A stretch of DNA of 64,000 bases from Streptomyces pactum. GTDB lineage: Bacteria > Actinomycetota > Actinomycetes > Streptomycetales > Streptomycetaceae. The stretch spans positions 3,162,001 through 3,226,000 of the forward strand of contig NZ_JACYXC010000001.1 in the NCBI RefSeq assembly GCF_016031615.1, read 5' to 3'. Position 1 is the first letter of the stretch, and each line of letters opens with the position of its first letter. Positions 26,194-36,011 of the stretch are shown here, in pieces. The position numbers were made by a program, and so were the translations under genes. The notes beneath the pieces were generated by a model. It ran no database searches and was not told where the DNA came from. It worked only from the letters and a program-made list of their open reading frames with translations.

Positions 26194-27890
26194 GTGCGTC
26201 GTCCGCTCACCGCGCTGAGCGCCGTTCTCCTCACCGCCGCCGGCCCCGCGGCCGCACCGGCGGCCACCGCCGCACCGCTCACCACGGCCTCCGCCCCGGG
26301 ACCGGCCGCGGACGCGCCGAACCGCGACGGCGACGTGGCGCACGTACGGGGCGCGGGTGCGCGGGGCCGGGACGCGAACACGAACACGCACGCGGGCGCG
26401 GCCACGAACACGCACGTGAACGCGGTCGCGCACGCACCGGACCGTACGGACGACGCGCCGTACCGTACGGACGACGGACCCGAGGACCCACCCGGCACCT
26501 CCACGGCCCCGCTGCGGCGGGTGCCCGGGGCCGTTCGCGGGCAGTACATCGTGACCCTGGAGGCGGGCGCCGCCCCGGCCGACGCCCTCCGGCGGGCGGC
26601 GCCCGGCGTACGTCCGCTCTTCACCTACCGGCGGGTTCTGAACGGCTTCGCCGCCCGGCTGGACCCCGGGCAGCTCACCGCGGTCCGTGCGCTTCCGGAG
26701 GTGGTGGCGGTGGAGGAGGACGGCTACGCCCACGGGCATCCGGCCGTCCCCTCCGCCGCACCCCCCGCGCTCCCTCGCCCGCCGCGTCCACGCCCGCCCG
26801 CACCGGGCGCGGCGGCCCCGCGGCGCCCGCCCGTGGCATCCGCGGGGCGGCCGGCGGCGGCTCCGACGGGGCCGGGCAGGCCGGCAGCCCCGCCGTCACC
26901 CGCGGCCGTTCCACGACTGCCGGCCGTCCCACGACCGGCAGTCTTCCCACAGTTGATGGCCGTCCCGCCACCGGCAGCCGCCCGACACCCGGCAGTCACG
27001 GCGCCAGCCACACCACCACCGGAGGTCCGGCCGCGACCGGAGGGGCCGGCGGCCTCCCGGGCCCGGCCGCCGGCTGGGGCCTGGACCGGATCGACCAGCC
27101 GTACCTGCCGCTGGACGGCCGGTTCGGCGTGGTGGGCACCGGGGACGGGGTCCGGGTCCATGTGCTGGACTCCGGGATCGACTTCGGGCACCCGGAGTTC
27201 GCCGGAGGACGGGCGGTCCCCGGGTACGACGGGGTGGGCGACGGCCGGAGGGGGGCGGACTGCCACGGCCACGGCACCCATGTGGCCGGCACGATCGGCG
27301 GGGCGACGCACGGGGTGGCCCGCGGTGTGACGCTGGTCAGCGTGCGGGTGCTGGACTGCGCCAACCGCACACCGGTGTCCCGGATGATCGAGGGCCTCGA
27401 CTGGGTGGCGCACGACGCCCGGCAGCCCGGCGTCCTCAACGCCTCCCTGGGCACCGACCATGTGAGCCCGGCCCTCGACACGGCGGTCGACAACCTGGCG
27501 GTGCGGGGCGTGCTGCCGGTGGTCTCCGCCGGCAACGACGGTGCGGACGCCTGCCGCTACTCCCCCGCGGGTGCCCGCCGGGCGCTCACCGTCGGCGCGA
27601 GCGACCGTACCGACACCGCGTCCGCCATCAGCAACTACGGCCCCTGCGTGGACCTCTACGCCCCGGGCGAGGACATCGTCTCGGCCCGGTCCGGCGGTGG
27701 CCGGACCACACTGAGCGGCACCTCGATGGCCGGCCCGCACGTCGCCGGGGCCGCCGCCCTGGCCCTGGGTGCGCACCCGGCCGCGCATGCGGAGCGGATC
27801 CGCGGCCGGCTCATCGGCCGCGCCACCCCGGACGTCCTCGACGTGCCCCCCGCCTCGCCCAACCGCCTGCTGTACACCGGTGGTCTGTAG
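26194..27890 (+). pseudogene. Secreted subtilisin-like (S8) protease with an internal frameshift
   Basis: The N-terminal part (from GTG 26194 with AGGAG at 26181) encodes a signal peptide (RRPLTALSAVLLTAAGPAAA), a disordered Asn/Asp/Thr stretch and an I9 propeptide (GQYIVTLEAG...VVAVEED). The catalytic domain, with triad DSGIDFGHPEF, CHGHGTHVAGTIGG and SGTSMAGPHVAGAAAL, is in a different frame through to 27890. The best crossing point is the C6 run at 26761-26766; one extra C would join both parts through a plausible Gly/Ser/Thr linker. Domain order otherwise matches streptomycete extracellular aqualysin-like proteases. Either a real inactivation or a sequencing error. Confidence 0.8.
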
Positions 27891-28302
27891 CCCCGGCCGA
27901 CCGGATCACCGCCGCAGCAGCACGCACCACGCATCGACGCCTCGCCGCACACCTCCCGCGCGGCAGCCCACCACAACGCCACCACCACAACGCCGCACAG
28001 CGCGCCGCGGTGGCGGCCCGTACCCGCCGTACCGCCAGGGGCGCCCGGTCCGACCGTCAGGTCCGGGCCCTGGCAGGAAGGACGGCCGGGCCCGGCAGGG
28101 CCGGGAGGGGCCGGGCCCGGCAGGCCGGACGGCCCGAGGGGAAGCGGGCCGGGCCGGACGGGCGGACCGGCGGCACCGGCGGAAACCTGACCGTGGTCCG
28201 GCGGTGCCCGGCGGGCTGACGGTCCCCGTCCTCGCCGCCCGGCGCCCGCCGGGCACCGTCAAACGGCCCCGTTCCGGGGCGGGCGGACGGTCGGGGTGCC
28301 GG
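27891..28302. other. Convergent gap, protease / mshD
   Basis: No gene is seen. GGCCGGGCCCGGCAGG is repeated at 28084-28099 and 28109-28124, and a small hairpin GCCCC-GTTCC-GGGGC lies at 28266-28280 just after mshD. Confidence 0.45.
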
Positions 28303-29232
28303 TCAGGTCTCCGTGCGGTACATCAGGTCCACCTCGTGGGTGGTGAATCCGAGCCGCTCGTACACCGTGACCGCGGCGGTGTTGTCGGCGTCCACGTACA
28401 GCATTCCGGTGGGCAGCCCGAGCCGGGACAGGTGGCGCAGGCCGACCGCGGTGAGCGCCTTGCCCAGTCCGCCGCCCTGGGCCTCCGGCCGGACACCCAC
28501 CACGTACACCTCGCCGAGCTGCTCCTCCGCGTGCACCTTGGTCCAGTGGAAGCCGACCAGTTCGCCGGCCCGCTCGGCGAGGAAGAACCCGGCCGGGTCG
28601 AACCACGGCTGGGCCTTGCGGTCGTCCAGGTCGCGCTGGGTGAGCGACCCCTGCTCCGGGTGGTGCGCGAAGGCCGCCGCGTTCGCCGCCAGCCAGGCCG
28701 CGTCGTCCTCACCGGGCCGGAAGGTCCGCACCGTGACTCCCCCGGGCAGCACCGGTTCGGCCAGCGGCGGGGCGTCCGGGCCGGTCAGCGGCCTGCGCAT
28801 CTGCCGCAGTTCACGGAAGAGCGACAGCCCCAGCACCTGGGCCAGGTGCCGGGCCGAGGGGTGTCCGCCGTGGGCCCACACCCGGAGCCGGCGGCCCGAC
28901 TCGCGCAGCAGGGCGTGCCCCAGCTCCCGGCCGTGCCCACGCCCCCGGTGTGCGGGGTGCACCACCAGTTCGGCGGCCGGGGCCTCCACCGGATCGGTGT
29001 CCTCCAGCTGCCCGTAGCCGACGAGTTCGCCGGTGCCGTCCCGCAGCAGCAGGTGGCGCACCCCCGGCCGGCGCCCGCGCATCTGCAGCCGCCCCTGCTC
29101 CGACACGGCCGGCTGCCCGTCGTTCCGTGCGGCGTCGGCGACCAGCTCCAGCACCCTGGCCGCGAGTTCCTCGGTCAGCTCGTCCAGCGTCTCCAGACTC
29201 CGTCGGCCCGTCGCCTCGCTCATCTCGCTCAT
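28303..29232 (-). CDS. mshD: Mycothiol synthase MshD
   Basis: Last enzyme of mycothiol synthesis, acetylating Cys-GlcN-Ins with acetyl-CoA; 309 residues, the usual size. Two tandem GNAT domains: the first with 'AELVVHPAHRGRGHGRELG', the second with VYVVGVRPEAQGGGLGKALT and the C-terminal GMLYVDADNTAAVTVYERLGF. The start is at ATG 29232 (MSEMSEATG), with MSEATG at 29223 possible. It stands alone, next to the 5'-nucleotidase as in other Streptomyces. Confidence 0.95.
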   Translation of the reverse strand: MSEMSEATGRRSLETLDELTEELAARVLELVADAARNDGQPAVSEQGRLQMRGRRPGVRHLLLRDGTGELVGYGQLEDTDPVEAPAAELVVHPAHRGRGHGRELGHALLRESGRRLRVWAHGGHPSARHLAQVLGLSLFRELRQMRRPLTGPDAPPLAEPVLPGGVTVRTFRPGEDDAAWLAANAAAFAHHPEQGSLTQRDLDDRKAQPWFDPAGFFLAERAGELVGFHWTKVHAEEQLGEVYVVGVRPEAQGGGLGKALTAVGLRHLSRLGLPTGMLYVDADNTAAVTVYERLGFTTHEVDLMYRTET

Positions 29233-29620
29233 GGTCCCGAGCGTAAGCCAGCGGCGGCGCCGACGGCCGGGGGTGGAGCCGCACCGGCCGACCGCCCGGC
29301 ACCGACCCCGCAGCGGCCGGGCCCGCCGCACCCCCGGTGTCCCCGCCCCTCGCACCCCCGGTGGCCCCCCGGCCCCGGTGTCCCGTTCCCGTGCCGCCGC
29401 GCCCCCGCCCCCTCCGGTCACCACCGGACCGCCCCCCGCGTACGCCGGGTCCCCCGGTGGAGACCGGATCGCCCCCGCCTACGCCAGGTCACCCCGGACG
29501 GCGTCCCGCACCCCCGGGACCACCATGCGCAACCAGGTCGTAACCTCGATCCCCCTGCCCCGCTACGCGCGTTGACCGTAGGCTTCCGCCGTCATCCGGC
29601 TCATACACAAAGGGGACAAG
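29233..29620. promoter_or_regulatory. Divergent control region mshD / 5'-nucleotidase
   Basis: Non-coding 390 bp. One PHO-like unit, CGTCATCCGGC, at 29590-29600 matches 9 of 11 consensus positions, but I see no second unit at 11- or 22-nt spacing. Direct repeats of CCCCCGGTG(T/G)(C/G)CC lie near 29330-29380. Confidence 0.35.
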
Positions 29621-31447
29621 ATGTCGGCGACACCTCATCGACGGCGAAAGCTGCGACGATCGGTCACGGGGGCGGCGGTACTGGCCGCCACCGCCGGTGT
29701 CTTCGTCGCCGCGCTGCCCGCGGGCGCCACCGCCACCGGACCGGAGGACGGCGGGTCCGCCACCACGTGGGGCCACGGCCCGACCGTCGAGGTCCAGCTC
29801 CTCTCGTTCAACGACCTCCACGGCAACCTGCAGCCCCCGCAGGGATCCTCCGGCAACGTCACCGAGCGGCAGCCCGACGGCACCACCACCTCCATCCCCG
29901 CCGGCGGTGTCGAGTACCTGGCCACCGCGCTGCGCACGGCCCGCCAGGGCCACCCCTACACCATCACCGCGGCCGGCGGCGACATGATCGGTGCCAGCCC
30001 GCTGCTCTCCGGCCTGTTCCACGACGAGCCGACCGTCGAGGCGCTCAACAAGCTGGGGCTGGACGTCAGCTCGGTGGGCAACCACGAGTTCGACGAGGGC
30101 GCCGCCGAACTGGCCCGCATCCAGAACGGTGGCTGTCACCCCAAGGAGGGCTGCTACGAGGAGGGCAAGACCTTCCCCGGCGCGGACTTCCCCTACCTGG
30201 CGGCGAACGTCACCGACGAGAAGACCGGGAAGCCGATCCTCAAGCCCTACACGGTGTGGGAGCGCAAGGGCGTGAAGATCGGTTTCATCGGCGTCACCCT
30301 GGAGGGCACGCCCGACATCGTCACCGCCGAGGGCGTCAAGGGCCTGAAGTTCCACGACGAGGTCGAGACGATCAACAAGTACACCAAGGAGCTGAACCGC
30401 CAGGGCGTCAGGTCCGTCGTCGCCCTCATCCACGAGGGCGGCATGCCTGCCTCCACCGCGTACAACTACGACTGCGACAGCGCCGGACCGGGCGACGGCA
30501 TCTCCGGCCCCGTCGTGGACATCGCCCGGAACGTCAGCCCGCAGGTGGACGCGCTCATCACCGGCCACACCCACCAGGCGTACGCGTGCAGCATCCCGGA
30601 CCCGTCCGGCAGGCCGCGCACCGTGACCTCCGCCGCCTCCTTCGGCCGCCTCTACACCGACACCACCCTCACCTACGACCGCCGCACCGGTGACATCGTG
30701 CGCACCCGGGTGAAGTCGGCCAACCACGTGGTCCACCGGAACCAGCCGAAGGCGGCCGACATGACGGCGCTGATCGACCGCTGGAACGAGCTGGCGGCGC
30801 CGATCGCCAACCGCCCCGTCGGCTACATCTCCGCCGACATCCCCGGCCGCGGGGCCGGCACCTACGAGTCCCCGCTGGGCGACCTGATCACCGACGCCCA
30901 GCTCGAAGCGCTCGCCCCGGCCGACAAGGGCGGCGCGCAGCTGGCGCTGATGAACCCCGGCGGCATCCGCTCCGACCTGGCCCACAAGGCGCAGGGCCAG
31001 GAGGGCGACGGGGTGGTGACCTACGGCGAGGCCTTCACCGTCCAGCCGTTCACCAACATGATGACGGTCGTCGACCTCACCGGCGAGCAGCTGCTGACCG
31101 CCCTGCGCCAGCAGGTCAGCGGGGCGAACGCGGACCAGCCGAAGATCCTCCAGGTGTCCCGGGGCTTCACCTACACCCTGGACCTGACCAAGGCCGGCGC
31201 CGACCGGATCGTCACCGGCTCGGTCCGGCTCAACGGGGAGCCGATCGACCCGGTGAAGACCTACCGAGTGGCCATGAACGAGTTCCTCTCCGGCGGCGGC
31301 GACGGCTTCCCCGTCCTCAAGGAGGGCAGGAACAAGCTGGTCGGCCCCTCCGACCTGGACGTGTTCAACGCCTACCTGAGCGCCCACTCCACCGCCCAGT
31401 CCCCGCTGGACCCGCCGAAGGCGGACCGGATCACCATCGTGAAGTAG
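29621..31447 (+). CDS. Secreted bifunctional 5'-nucleotidase / 2',3'-cyclic phosphodiesterase
   Basis: A 608-residue extracellular phosphate-scavenging enzyme. Signal peptide is MSATPHRRRKLRRSVTGAAV with cleavage near ALPAGATA. The metallophosphoesterase domain (about 50-350) shows LLSFNDLHGNL, AGGDMIGASP, VGNHEFDEG and ALITGHTHQAYAC; the C-terminal 5'-nucleotidase domain shows YESPLGDLITDAQL, ALMNPGGIRSDL and NEFLSGGGDGFPV. AAAGGGGA precedes ATG 29621. Homologues belong to the PhoP regulon. A strong hairpin follows. Confidence 0.95.
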   Translation: MSATPHRRRKLRRSVTGAAVLAATAGVFVAALPAGATATGPEDGGSATTWGHGPTVEVQLLSFNDLHGNLQPPQGSSGNVTERQPDGTTTSIPAGGVEYLATALRTARQGHPYTITAAGGDMIGASPLLSGLFHDEPTVEALNKLGLDVSSVGNHEFDEGAAELARIQNGGCHPKEGCYEEGKTFPGADFPYLAANVTDEKTGKPILKPYTVWERKGVKIGFIGVTLEGTPDIVTAEGVKGLKFHDEVETINKYTKELNRQGVRSVVALIHEGGMPASTAYNYDCDSAGPGDGISGPVVDIARNVSPQVDALITGHTHQAYACSIPDPSGRPRTVTSAASFGRLYTDTTLTYDRRTGDIVRTRVKSANHVVHRNQPKAADMTALIDRWNELAAPIANRPVGYISADIPGRGAGTYESPLGDLITDAQLEALAPADKGGAQLALMNPGGIRSDLAHKAQGQEGDGVVTYGEAFTVQPFTNMMTVVDLTGEQLLTALRQQVSGANADQPKILQVSRGFTYTLDLTKAGADRIVTGSVRLNGEPIDPVKTYRVAMNEFLSGGGDGFPVLKEGRNKLVGPSDLDVFNAYLSAHSTAQSPLDPPKADRITIVK

Positions 31448-31463
31448 TCCCCTTCACCTCCCG

Positions 31464-31498
31464 GACGGGCCGCCCGCACACCGCGCGGGCGGCCCGTC
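31464..31498 (+). terminator. Terminator of the 5'-nucleotidase gene
   Basis: Perfect 14-bp stem GACGGGCCGCCCGC / GCGGGCGGCCCGTC (31464-31477 with 31485-31498), loop of 7 nt, 16 bp after the stop. Confidence 0.75.
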
Positions 31499-31667
31499 GC
31501 GCCGTCCACCGGTCCGCCCCGTGCCCTGTCCGCCCCGGTGCCGGAGGCCCGCACCCCACCGGACGGCCCGGCCCGGACGCGGTGCGGCGGGCCGGGGCCA
31601 GCGGGTCGGGCCGGTGTCGTTCGGCGCGATGGTCACCGGCAGCCGTCAGGGGTGGTGGGACGTGGCG

Positions 31668-33008
31668 TCAGGGGTTGTTGAACTTCACCTCCGGGTTCTC
31701 CGCGGTGGGCCCGGACAGCAACGGCTGCGGTATGCCGCGCAGGTGCTGGTCGAAGAAGGCGGCCACATAACCACGGGTGATCTGCGCCGGCCGGGTGCCC
31801 GACAGCGGGGCCTCGGGGTCCGGCAGGCCGAGTTGCTCGGCGAAGAACGGCAGGTCGGTGAAGGTGAAGTGGCCGGAGCCGGTCACCGTCAGCCAGCGCT
31901 TCCAGCCGTCCAGTCGCTGCCACGCGCGCAGCCAGCTCTCGTCCGCGCCTCCCGGCCGGTGGGTCTCGTCGTCGGTGCCGAGCATCATGAACGGCCGGCC
32001 GCCGAGGCCGTCGGCGGGTATCTCGGAGAAGAAGGTGCCGTCCATGTTCACGCCGGCCCGGACCCGCCGGTCGGTGACCATCGTCCGGGCCGCGGTGTTA
32101 CCCCCGATGGAGTGCCCCGCCATCCCGATCCGCCTGGTGTCGATCAGCCGGGCGTGCCGCCAGGCCGGGTGTCGTCCGGTGAGCCGGTCCAGTACGAAGC
32201 TCACGTCCTCGGCCCTCCCCTCGGCGACCGGCTCCAGCCCGGTCTCCGGGTACTTCTCGCAGGCCACGCAGGTGAGCAGCCGATCGGGGTCGCCGGGTGC
32301 CTCACCCGGGAAGAGGGTGCCGACGGTCTCGTAGGCGTGGTCCACCGTGGCCACCACATAGCCCCGGCTGGCCAGTTCCTCGGCGAGCAGGGTGAGCGTG
32401 TAACGGGAGACGGTGAACCCGGGCGAGAGGACCACCAGCGGGTGCTTGCCGCCCACCGGACGGGCCCCGGTCCGGCCGTGCGTGACGGCCCGGCCGACCG
32501 CCTCCGCGGGGATCACCCCTTCCAGCCCCCGGCTCTCCAGCAGGGCCCGGGCCTCCTCGGTGCTGGTGTAGGCGGCGGGACTTCCGGTCCCCGGCCGTGC
32601 CGGGTAGAAGAGGTCCACCATCAGCTCGCGGGCCCCCGCCTCGGGCACCCAGGGATCGGGGCGGCTGTGATCGACCAGGTGCAGGGTGTCCCGCCCGATG
32701 GCGTACCGGCCGGTGGGCAGGGGCAGCCGGAGCGACACGTCCGCGGCCTCGGCCCGGGCCCCCCGCGGGGCGGAGACGGTGGAGGGTGCGGGGACCGCGG
32801 AGGGCGCGGCGCCCTTGAGGAAGGCACCCGGAAGCGCGGCGGCCGGGGCCGTCCCCGGTCTCACCGGCGCGGCGGCCCGGGACGCCGAGGACGCCGAGGT
32901 GCTGTCCCCGGCGGGTGGCGCCGCGAGCGCGGTGCCGGCGGCGAGCGGTACGGCGACGGTGAGGGTGAGTGCGGCGACGAGCGCCGTGCGTCGGATGGTC
33001 ATCACCAT
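31668..33008 (-). CDS. Secreted alpha/beta hydrolase, PAF-acetylhydrolase-like
   Basis: A 446-residue protein with a signal peptide (TIRRTALVAALTLTVAVPLAAGTALA), a Pro/Ala/Ser leader, and an alpha/beta hydrolase core. The nucleophile elbow is GMAGHSIGGNTA, with oxyanion-side text HPLVVLSPGF, a probable acid in MLGTDDETH and catalytic His in TGSGHFTFTD. This set resembles platelet-activating-factor acetylhydrolase/dienelactone-type lipases. The start is ATG 33008 or 33002. Its natural ester substrate is unknown. Confidence 0.85.
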   Translation of the reverse strand: MVMTIRRTALVAALTLTVAVPLAAGTALAAPPAGDSTSASSASRAAAPVRPGTAPAAALPGAFLKGAAPSAVPAPSTVSAPRGARAEAADVSLRLPLPTGRYAIGRDTLHLVDHSRPDPWVPEAGARELMVDLFYPARPGTGSPAAYTSTEEARALLESRGLEGVIPAEAVGRAVTHGRTGARPVGGKHPLVVLSPGFTVSRYTLTLLAEELASRGYVVATVDHAYETVGTLFPGEAPGDPDRLLTCVACEKYPETGLEPVAEGRAEDVSFVLDRLTGRHPAWRHARLIDTRRIGMAGHSIGGNTAARTMVTDRRVRAGVNMDGTFFSEIPADGLGGRPFMMLGTDDETHRPGGADESWLRAWQRLDGWKRWLTVTGSGHFTFTDLPFFAEQLGLPDPEAPLSGTRPAQITRGYVAAFFDQHLRGIPQPLLSGPTAENPEVKFNNP

Positions 33009-33173
33009 GCCGAGGCTAGGCACGCGACCCCGCCGGCACGTCCGACCTCGGTCGCATCCCGACCCTGACTTTCATCGGTGGCACACCCTGAGGATCGCCC
33101 GTGTCCGTGCCGCGTCCTAGCCGCCTCCTTCCCTCCGGGCGGGCGGTACCGGCCGCCCGGGGGCGGACGCCCG

Positions 33174-33821
33174 CTACGCCGGCCCCTGGGCCGGCCTCCT
33201 TGCGCCGGCCGGTCGCGCGGGCGCCTCCGCCGCCGCCCCGACGGGCGTACAGGCACGGGCGATCGCGGCGGTGTCCCAGTAGAAAGGGCGCACCTCGGCG
33301 ATGCGACCGTCCCGGAAACCGATCGTCTGAAGGATGGGGAAGCCCAGCTCACGGCCGGTGGCACGGACGCGCGCCCGCACCTGTGTGAGCACCACCACCG
33401 GGTCCCCCACGGCGAGGAACCGCTGCTCCACCATGGCGAAGCTCTCCCAGGTGCCGCTCATCGCCAGGAAGAACCGCTGCAGCCCGTCATGCCCGCGCCA
33501 CACACCCCCGTAGGGGAGGGCGTCGGCCTGGTGCAGCACCACATCAGGGGCGAAGTAGGGGGCGAGCAGAGCGAAATGGGCCTTGCCCGGCCCGCCCGCG
33601 GCCAGGTACCGCGCCTCGGCCTGGTACATCCCGGCGAGCACGGCCAGGTGATCGGGCGCCGAACCGCCGGCCCCGGCCGGGCCGTGCGGACCGTGCGGCA
33701 CGTGCGGACCGTGTGGTCCATGCGGCTCGTCCGCCCCTCCGGCCGACCCCGCCGGCCGGGCCGCGGTGGTGTGGGCGGTGGGGCCGTTGACGGGGGTTCT
33801 CGCGTCGTTCGTCGCGGTCAT
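33174..33821 (-). CDS. SnoaL-like (NTF2 superfamily) protein
   Basis: A 215-residue protein. After a disordered leader containing a His-Gly-Pro tripeptide array (PHGPHGPHVPHGPHGP, residues about 33-48) comes an NTF2/SnoaL-like cone-shaped domain ('ARYLAAGGPGKAHFALLAPYFAPDVVLHQADALPYGG', 'RFFLAMSGTWESF', 'IGFRDGRIAEVRPFYWD', quoted as short segments). Such domains act as small-molecule isomerases, hydrolases or binding pockets. The start is at ATG 33821. Confidence 0.8.
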   Translation of the reverse strand: MTATNDARTPVNGPTAHTTAARPAGSAGGADEPHGPHGPHVPHGPHGPAGAGGSAPDHLAVLAGMYQAEARYLAAGGPGKAHFALLAPYFAPDVVLHQADALPYGGVWRGHDGLQRFFLAMSGTWESFAMVEQRFLAVGDPVVVLTQVRARVRATGRELGFPILQTIGFRDGRIAEVRPFYWDTAAIARACTPVGAAAEAPARPAGARRPAQGPA

Positions 33822-34313
33822 GGCGCCAGCATGGCCGGGGCGGTCGCGCGGTGCTGGCGACCATCGGACGTCGAGATGGTGAGCCGGCCGGACCGCCTCC
33901 GAGCCGGCCGGACCGCCGCCGGGACCGGCCGCTGCCCGTGGTCCCGGCGGTCCCGGCGGCCGCCGGGCCGGTCACACCGGTGGGCCGGGGGGCCGGTGCC
34001 GTACCGGCGTACCCGGGTGATTCCGGACGGGTACGCACCGGCGGGGCACCCGGACGACGCTCCCGGACCGGCGTACGCGCACGATGCCGGTGGGTCGGCA
34101 CGATGCCGGTGGGTCAGGGACGGTGTACGCGCGTGCCGGACCGGGCTCCGGGCCGGCGTACGCGGGGCGCGGCCACGCCGGCCCGCGCGCCGTCACCGGA
34201 CGGAGGGCCGGCCCAGGTCCGATCGGGGCCGATCAGGGCCGATCGGGGCCGATCAGGGCTGATTCAGGACCGGCCCCAGGGCCGGTGCGGCGCCGGTCCA
34301 CGGTGTGTCCGGT
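33822..34313. repeat. Gap with a 10-bp GATC(G/A)GGGCC array
   Basis: No gene is seen. GATCGGGGCC and GATCAGGGCC alternate in a perfect 10-bp register at 34221-34260 (four units, with a degenerate fifth to about 34268), immediately downstream of the acetyltransferase stop. Upstream parts contain GTACG-type elements. Confidence 0.65.
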
Positions 34314-35039
34314 TCAGGGCCGCAGGACGGCCGCCGTCAGCGGGGTCTGCAGGTCCCAGCCGAGCGCCCGGTAGAGCGTCAGCCCCTCCTCGGTGGCGGC
34401 CAGCAGGCCCAGTGCCGCGCCCTGTTCGACCGCGATGGCGGAAAGCGCACCCATCACCCGGCTGGCCAGGCCCCGGCGGCGGTGCGCCGGGTCGGTGTGG
34501 ATCTGGTCGAAGACCGCCGCCGACCGGGCCAGTGCCACCCGTCCGCTCGCGGCCGTCTCGTCGCCGCGGCGGATCCGGACGTCCACCACGCCGTCCTGGT
34601 CCACGCTCTCGATGACGTAACCCTGCGGGGCGAGCGCGGACGCGTCCGGGCCGACCGGAAGACCGGTGAGGGCCGCCGTCATCAGGTACTCCGGCTGCTG
34701 GATATCCCAGGCGTCGGTGAGCAGCGGGGCGACGTGTTCCCGCGGGGCGCACACCTTGAGCTGGACACCGGGGGTGACGACGCCCGCGACCAGTTCCCGC
34801 AGGACCGTTTCCTCGGCAGCCGGCAGGACGTACCGCGCCACATGCCCGGGCCGGCCGACCTCGATCCGGAAACCGCCCGGCACCTCGACCGGTGCCGCGG
34901 TTCCCCGGGAGCGCACCCAGCCGTTCACCCAGGCGCGTACCACCTCGCGGCGGACGGCCGCCGCACCGGAGGGGCGCGTGTGACTCTCCACCGCTGTCGC
35001 GGGGCAGGGGTCCGTAACCGTTGTGATCACATTCTCCAC
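34314..35039 (-). CDS. GNAT family N-acetyltransferase
   Basis: A 241-residue protein. The C-terminal GNAT domain (about 145-241) has the acetyl-CoA pyrophosphate loop HTDPAHRRRGLASRVMGAL and the final LLAATEEGLTLYRALGWD. The N-terminal about 140 residues (APVEVPGGFRIEVGRPGHVARYVLP) form a separate alpha/beta region seen in DUF-fused actinobacterial GNATs. The start is tentative: GTG 35039 (MENVITTVT), with GTG 35030 possible. Substrate unknown. Confidence 0.82.
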   Translation of the reverse strand: MENVITTVTDPCPATAVESHTRPSGAAAVRREVVRAWVNGWVRSRGTAAPVEVPGGFRIEVGRPGHVARYVLPAAEETVLRELVAGVVTPGVQLKVCAPREHVAPLLTDAWDIQQPEYLMTAALTGLPVGPDASALAPQGYVIESVDQDGVVDVRIRRGDETAASGRVALARSAAVFDQIHTDPAHRRRGLASRVMGALSAIAVEQGAALGLLAATEEGLTLYRALGWDLQTPLTAAVLRP

Positions 35040-35363
35040 GCGGGCGATCCTAGGGCGGTGCGAATCCGGCCACGGCCACGCCCCACGGTGCACCGCACCC
35101 CGGCGTACGCCACGTCGGCGCCGTCCCGCGGCGCCGACCCCGGGGCCGGCATGAGCCAACGCGGTGGTACGGCAACGGCGATGAGACCCCCACGTCCGGC
35201 GAGGCCACTCCGACATGACGCGGATCACATGCCTGACGACGAACGACTGCGGCGCTGCGCGATGACTTCCCGGCGCGTTGACGGTCTCCTCTCCCGTAAC
35301 CCGGTGCACGCGGCCTGCCGCGACACGCGCACCTCCTTGGACCACGGAAGAGGACCCACCCCC
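35040..35363. promoter_or_regulatory. Divergent control region, GNAT / dihydrofolate reductase-like
   Basis: Non-coding; no palindrome or known operator was recognised. It contains ATTCTCCACG...AACGGTTACGG next to the GNAT start. Confidence 0.3.
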
Positions 35364-36011
35364 ATGCGCATCATGGCCAGCGCCTTCATCAGCCTCGACG
35401 GCGTCGTGCAGGCTCCCGGCGGCCCCCAGGAGGACACCGACGGCGGCTTCGCCCACGGCGGCTGGTCGCAGTCCTTCTTCGACCCGGAGGTGGTGGGCGG
35501 GGCCTTCGACGACGCGCTGCGCACGGCGGACGCGCTGCTGTTCGGGCGTCGCACCTGGCAGACGATGGCGGCGGCGTGGCCGGAGCGGGCCGGTGACCCG
35601 TTCGCCGACCGGATGAACGCGATCACCAAGTACGTGGTGTCCACGACCCTCGGCGAGGCGGACCTGACGTGGAACAACACCACCCTCATCCCGGGCGGCG
35701 AGGCCGTCGCCCGCCTCCGCGAGCTGCGGGCCGGCGGTGACGGCACCGCGCTGGTCATGGGCAGCCCCACGCTGGTGCGGACGCTGCTGAGCGAGGGCCT
35801 CCTGGACGAGCTGCGGCTCATCATCATGCCGGTGCTCCTGGGCGGCGGGAAGACGATCTTCCCGGCCGACGGCGGGCTGCGCACCCTGAAGCTGGTCTCC
35901 ACGGTCACCAGCGATGCGGGCGTTCAGGTCTGCACCTACCGAACGGTCGCCGGGACTGGGACCGGAGCCGACGCCGAGACCGGGACCGGGGCCGGGGCCG
36001 ACGAGGGCTGA
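35364..36011 (+). CDS. Dihydrofolate reductase family protein (RibD C-terminal-like)
   Basis: A 215-residue NADPH-binding protein with MRIMASAFISLDGVVQAPGG, ADALLFGRRTWQTMAAAW, 'VVSTTL' and GTALVMGSPTLVRTLL, followed by LRLIIMPVLLGGGKTIF, all hallmarks of the RibD_C/YyaP-like reductase family. The last 20 residues are a Gly/Thr/Asp repeat (GTGTGADAETGTGAGAD). ATG 35364 follows GAAGAGGA. True substrate unknown. Confidence 0.9.
   Translation: MRIMASAFISLDGVVQAPGGPQEDTDGGFAHGGWSQSFFDPEVVGGAFDDALRTADALLFGRRTWQTMAAAWPERAGDPFADRMNAITKYVVSTTLGEADLTWNNTTLIPGGEAVARLRELRAGGDGTALVMGSPTLVRTLLSEGLLDELRLIIMPVLLGGGKTIFPADGGLRTLKLVSTVTSDAGVQVCTYRTVAGTGTGADAETGTGAGADEG

Noticed and set aside
23452..27330. 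A 1292-residue plus-strand open frame across ppk
   Set aside because: It is antisense to the well-supported ppk gene; composition is that of a GC-rich shadow. Only its last part (from 26194) overlaps the true protease N-terminus.
27769..30693. A 974-residue plus-strand open frame over mshD and the nucleotidase
   Set aside because: Arg/Pro/His-rich shadow of genes in other frames; no domain, and it contradicts two recognised genes.
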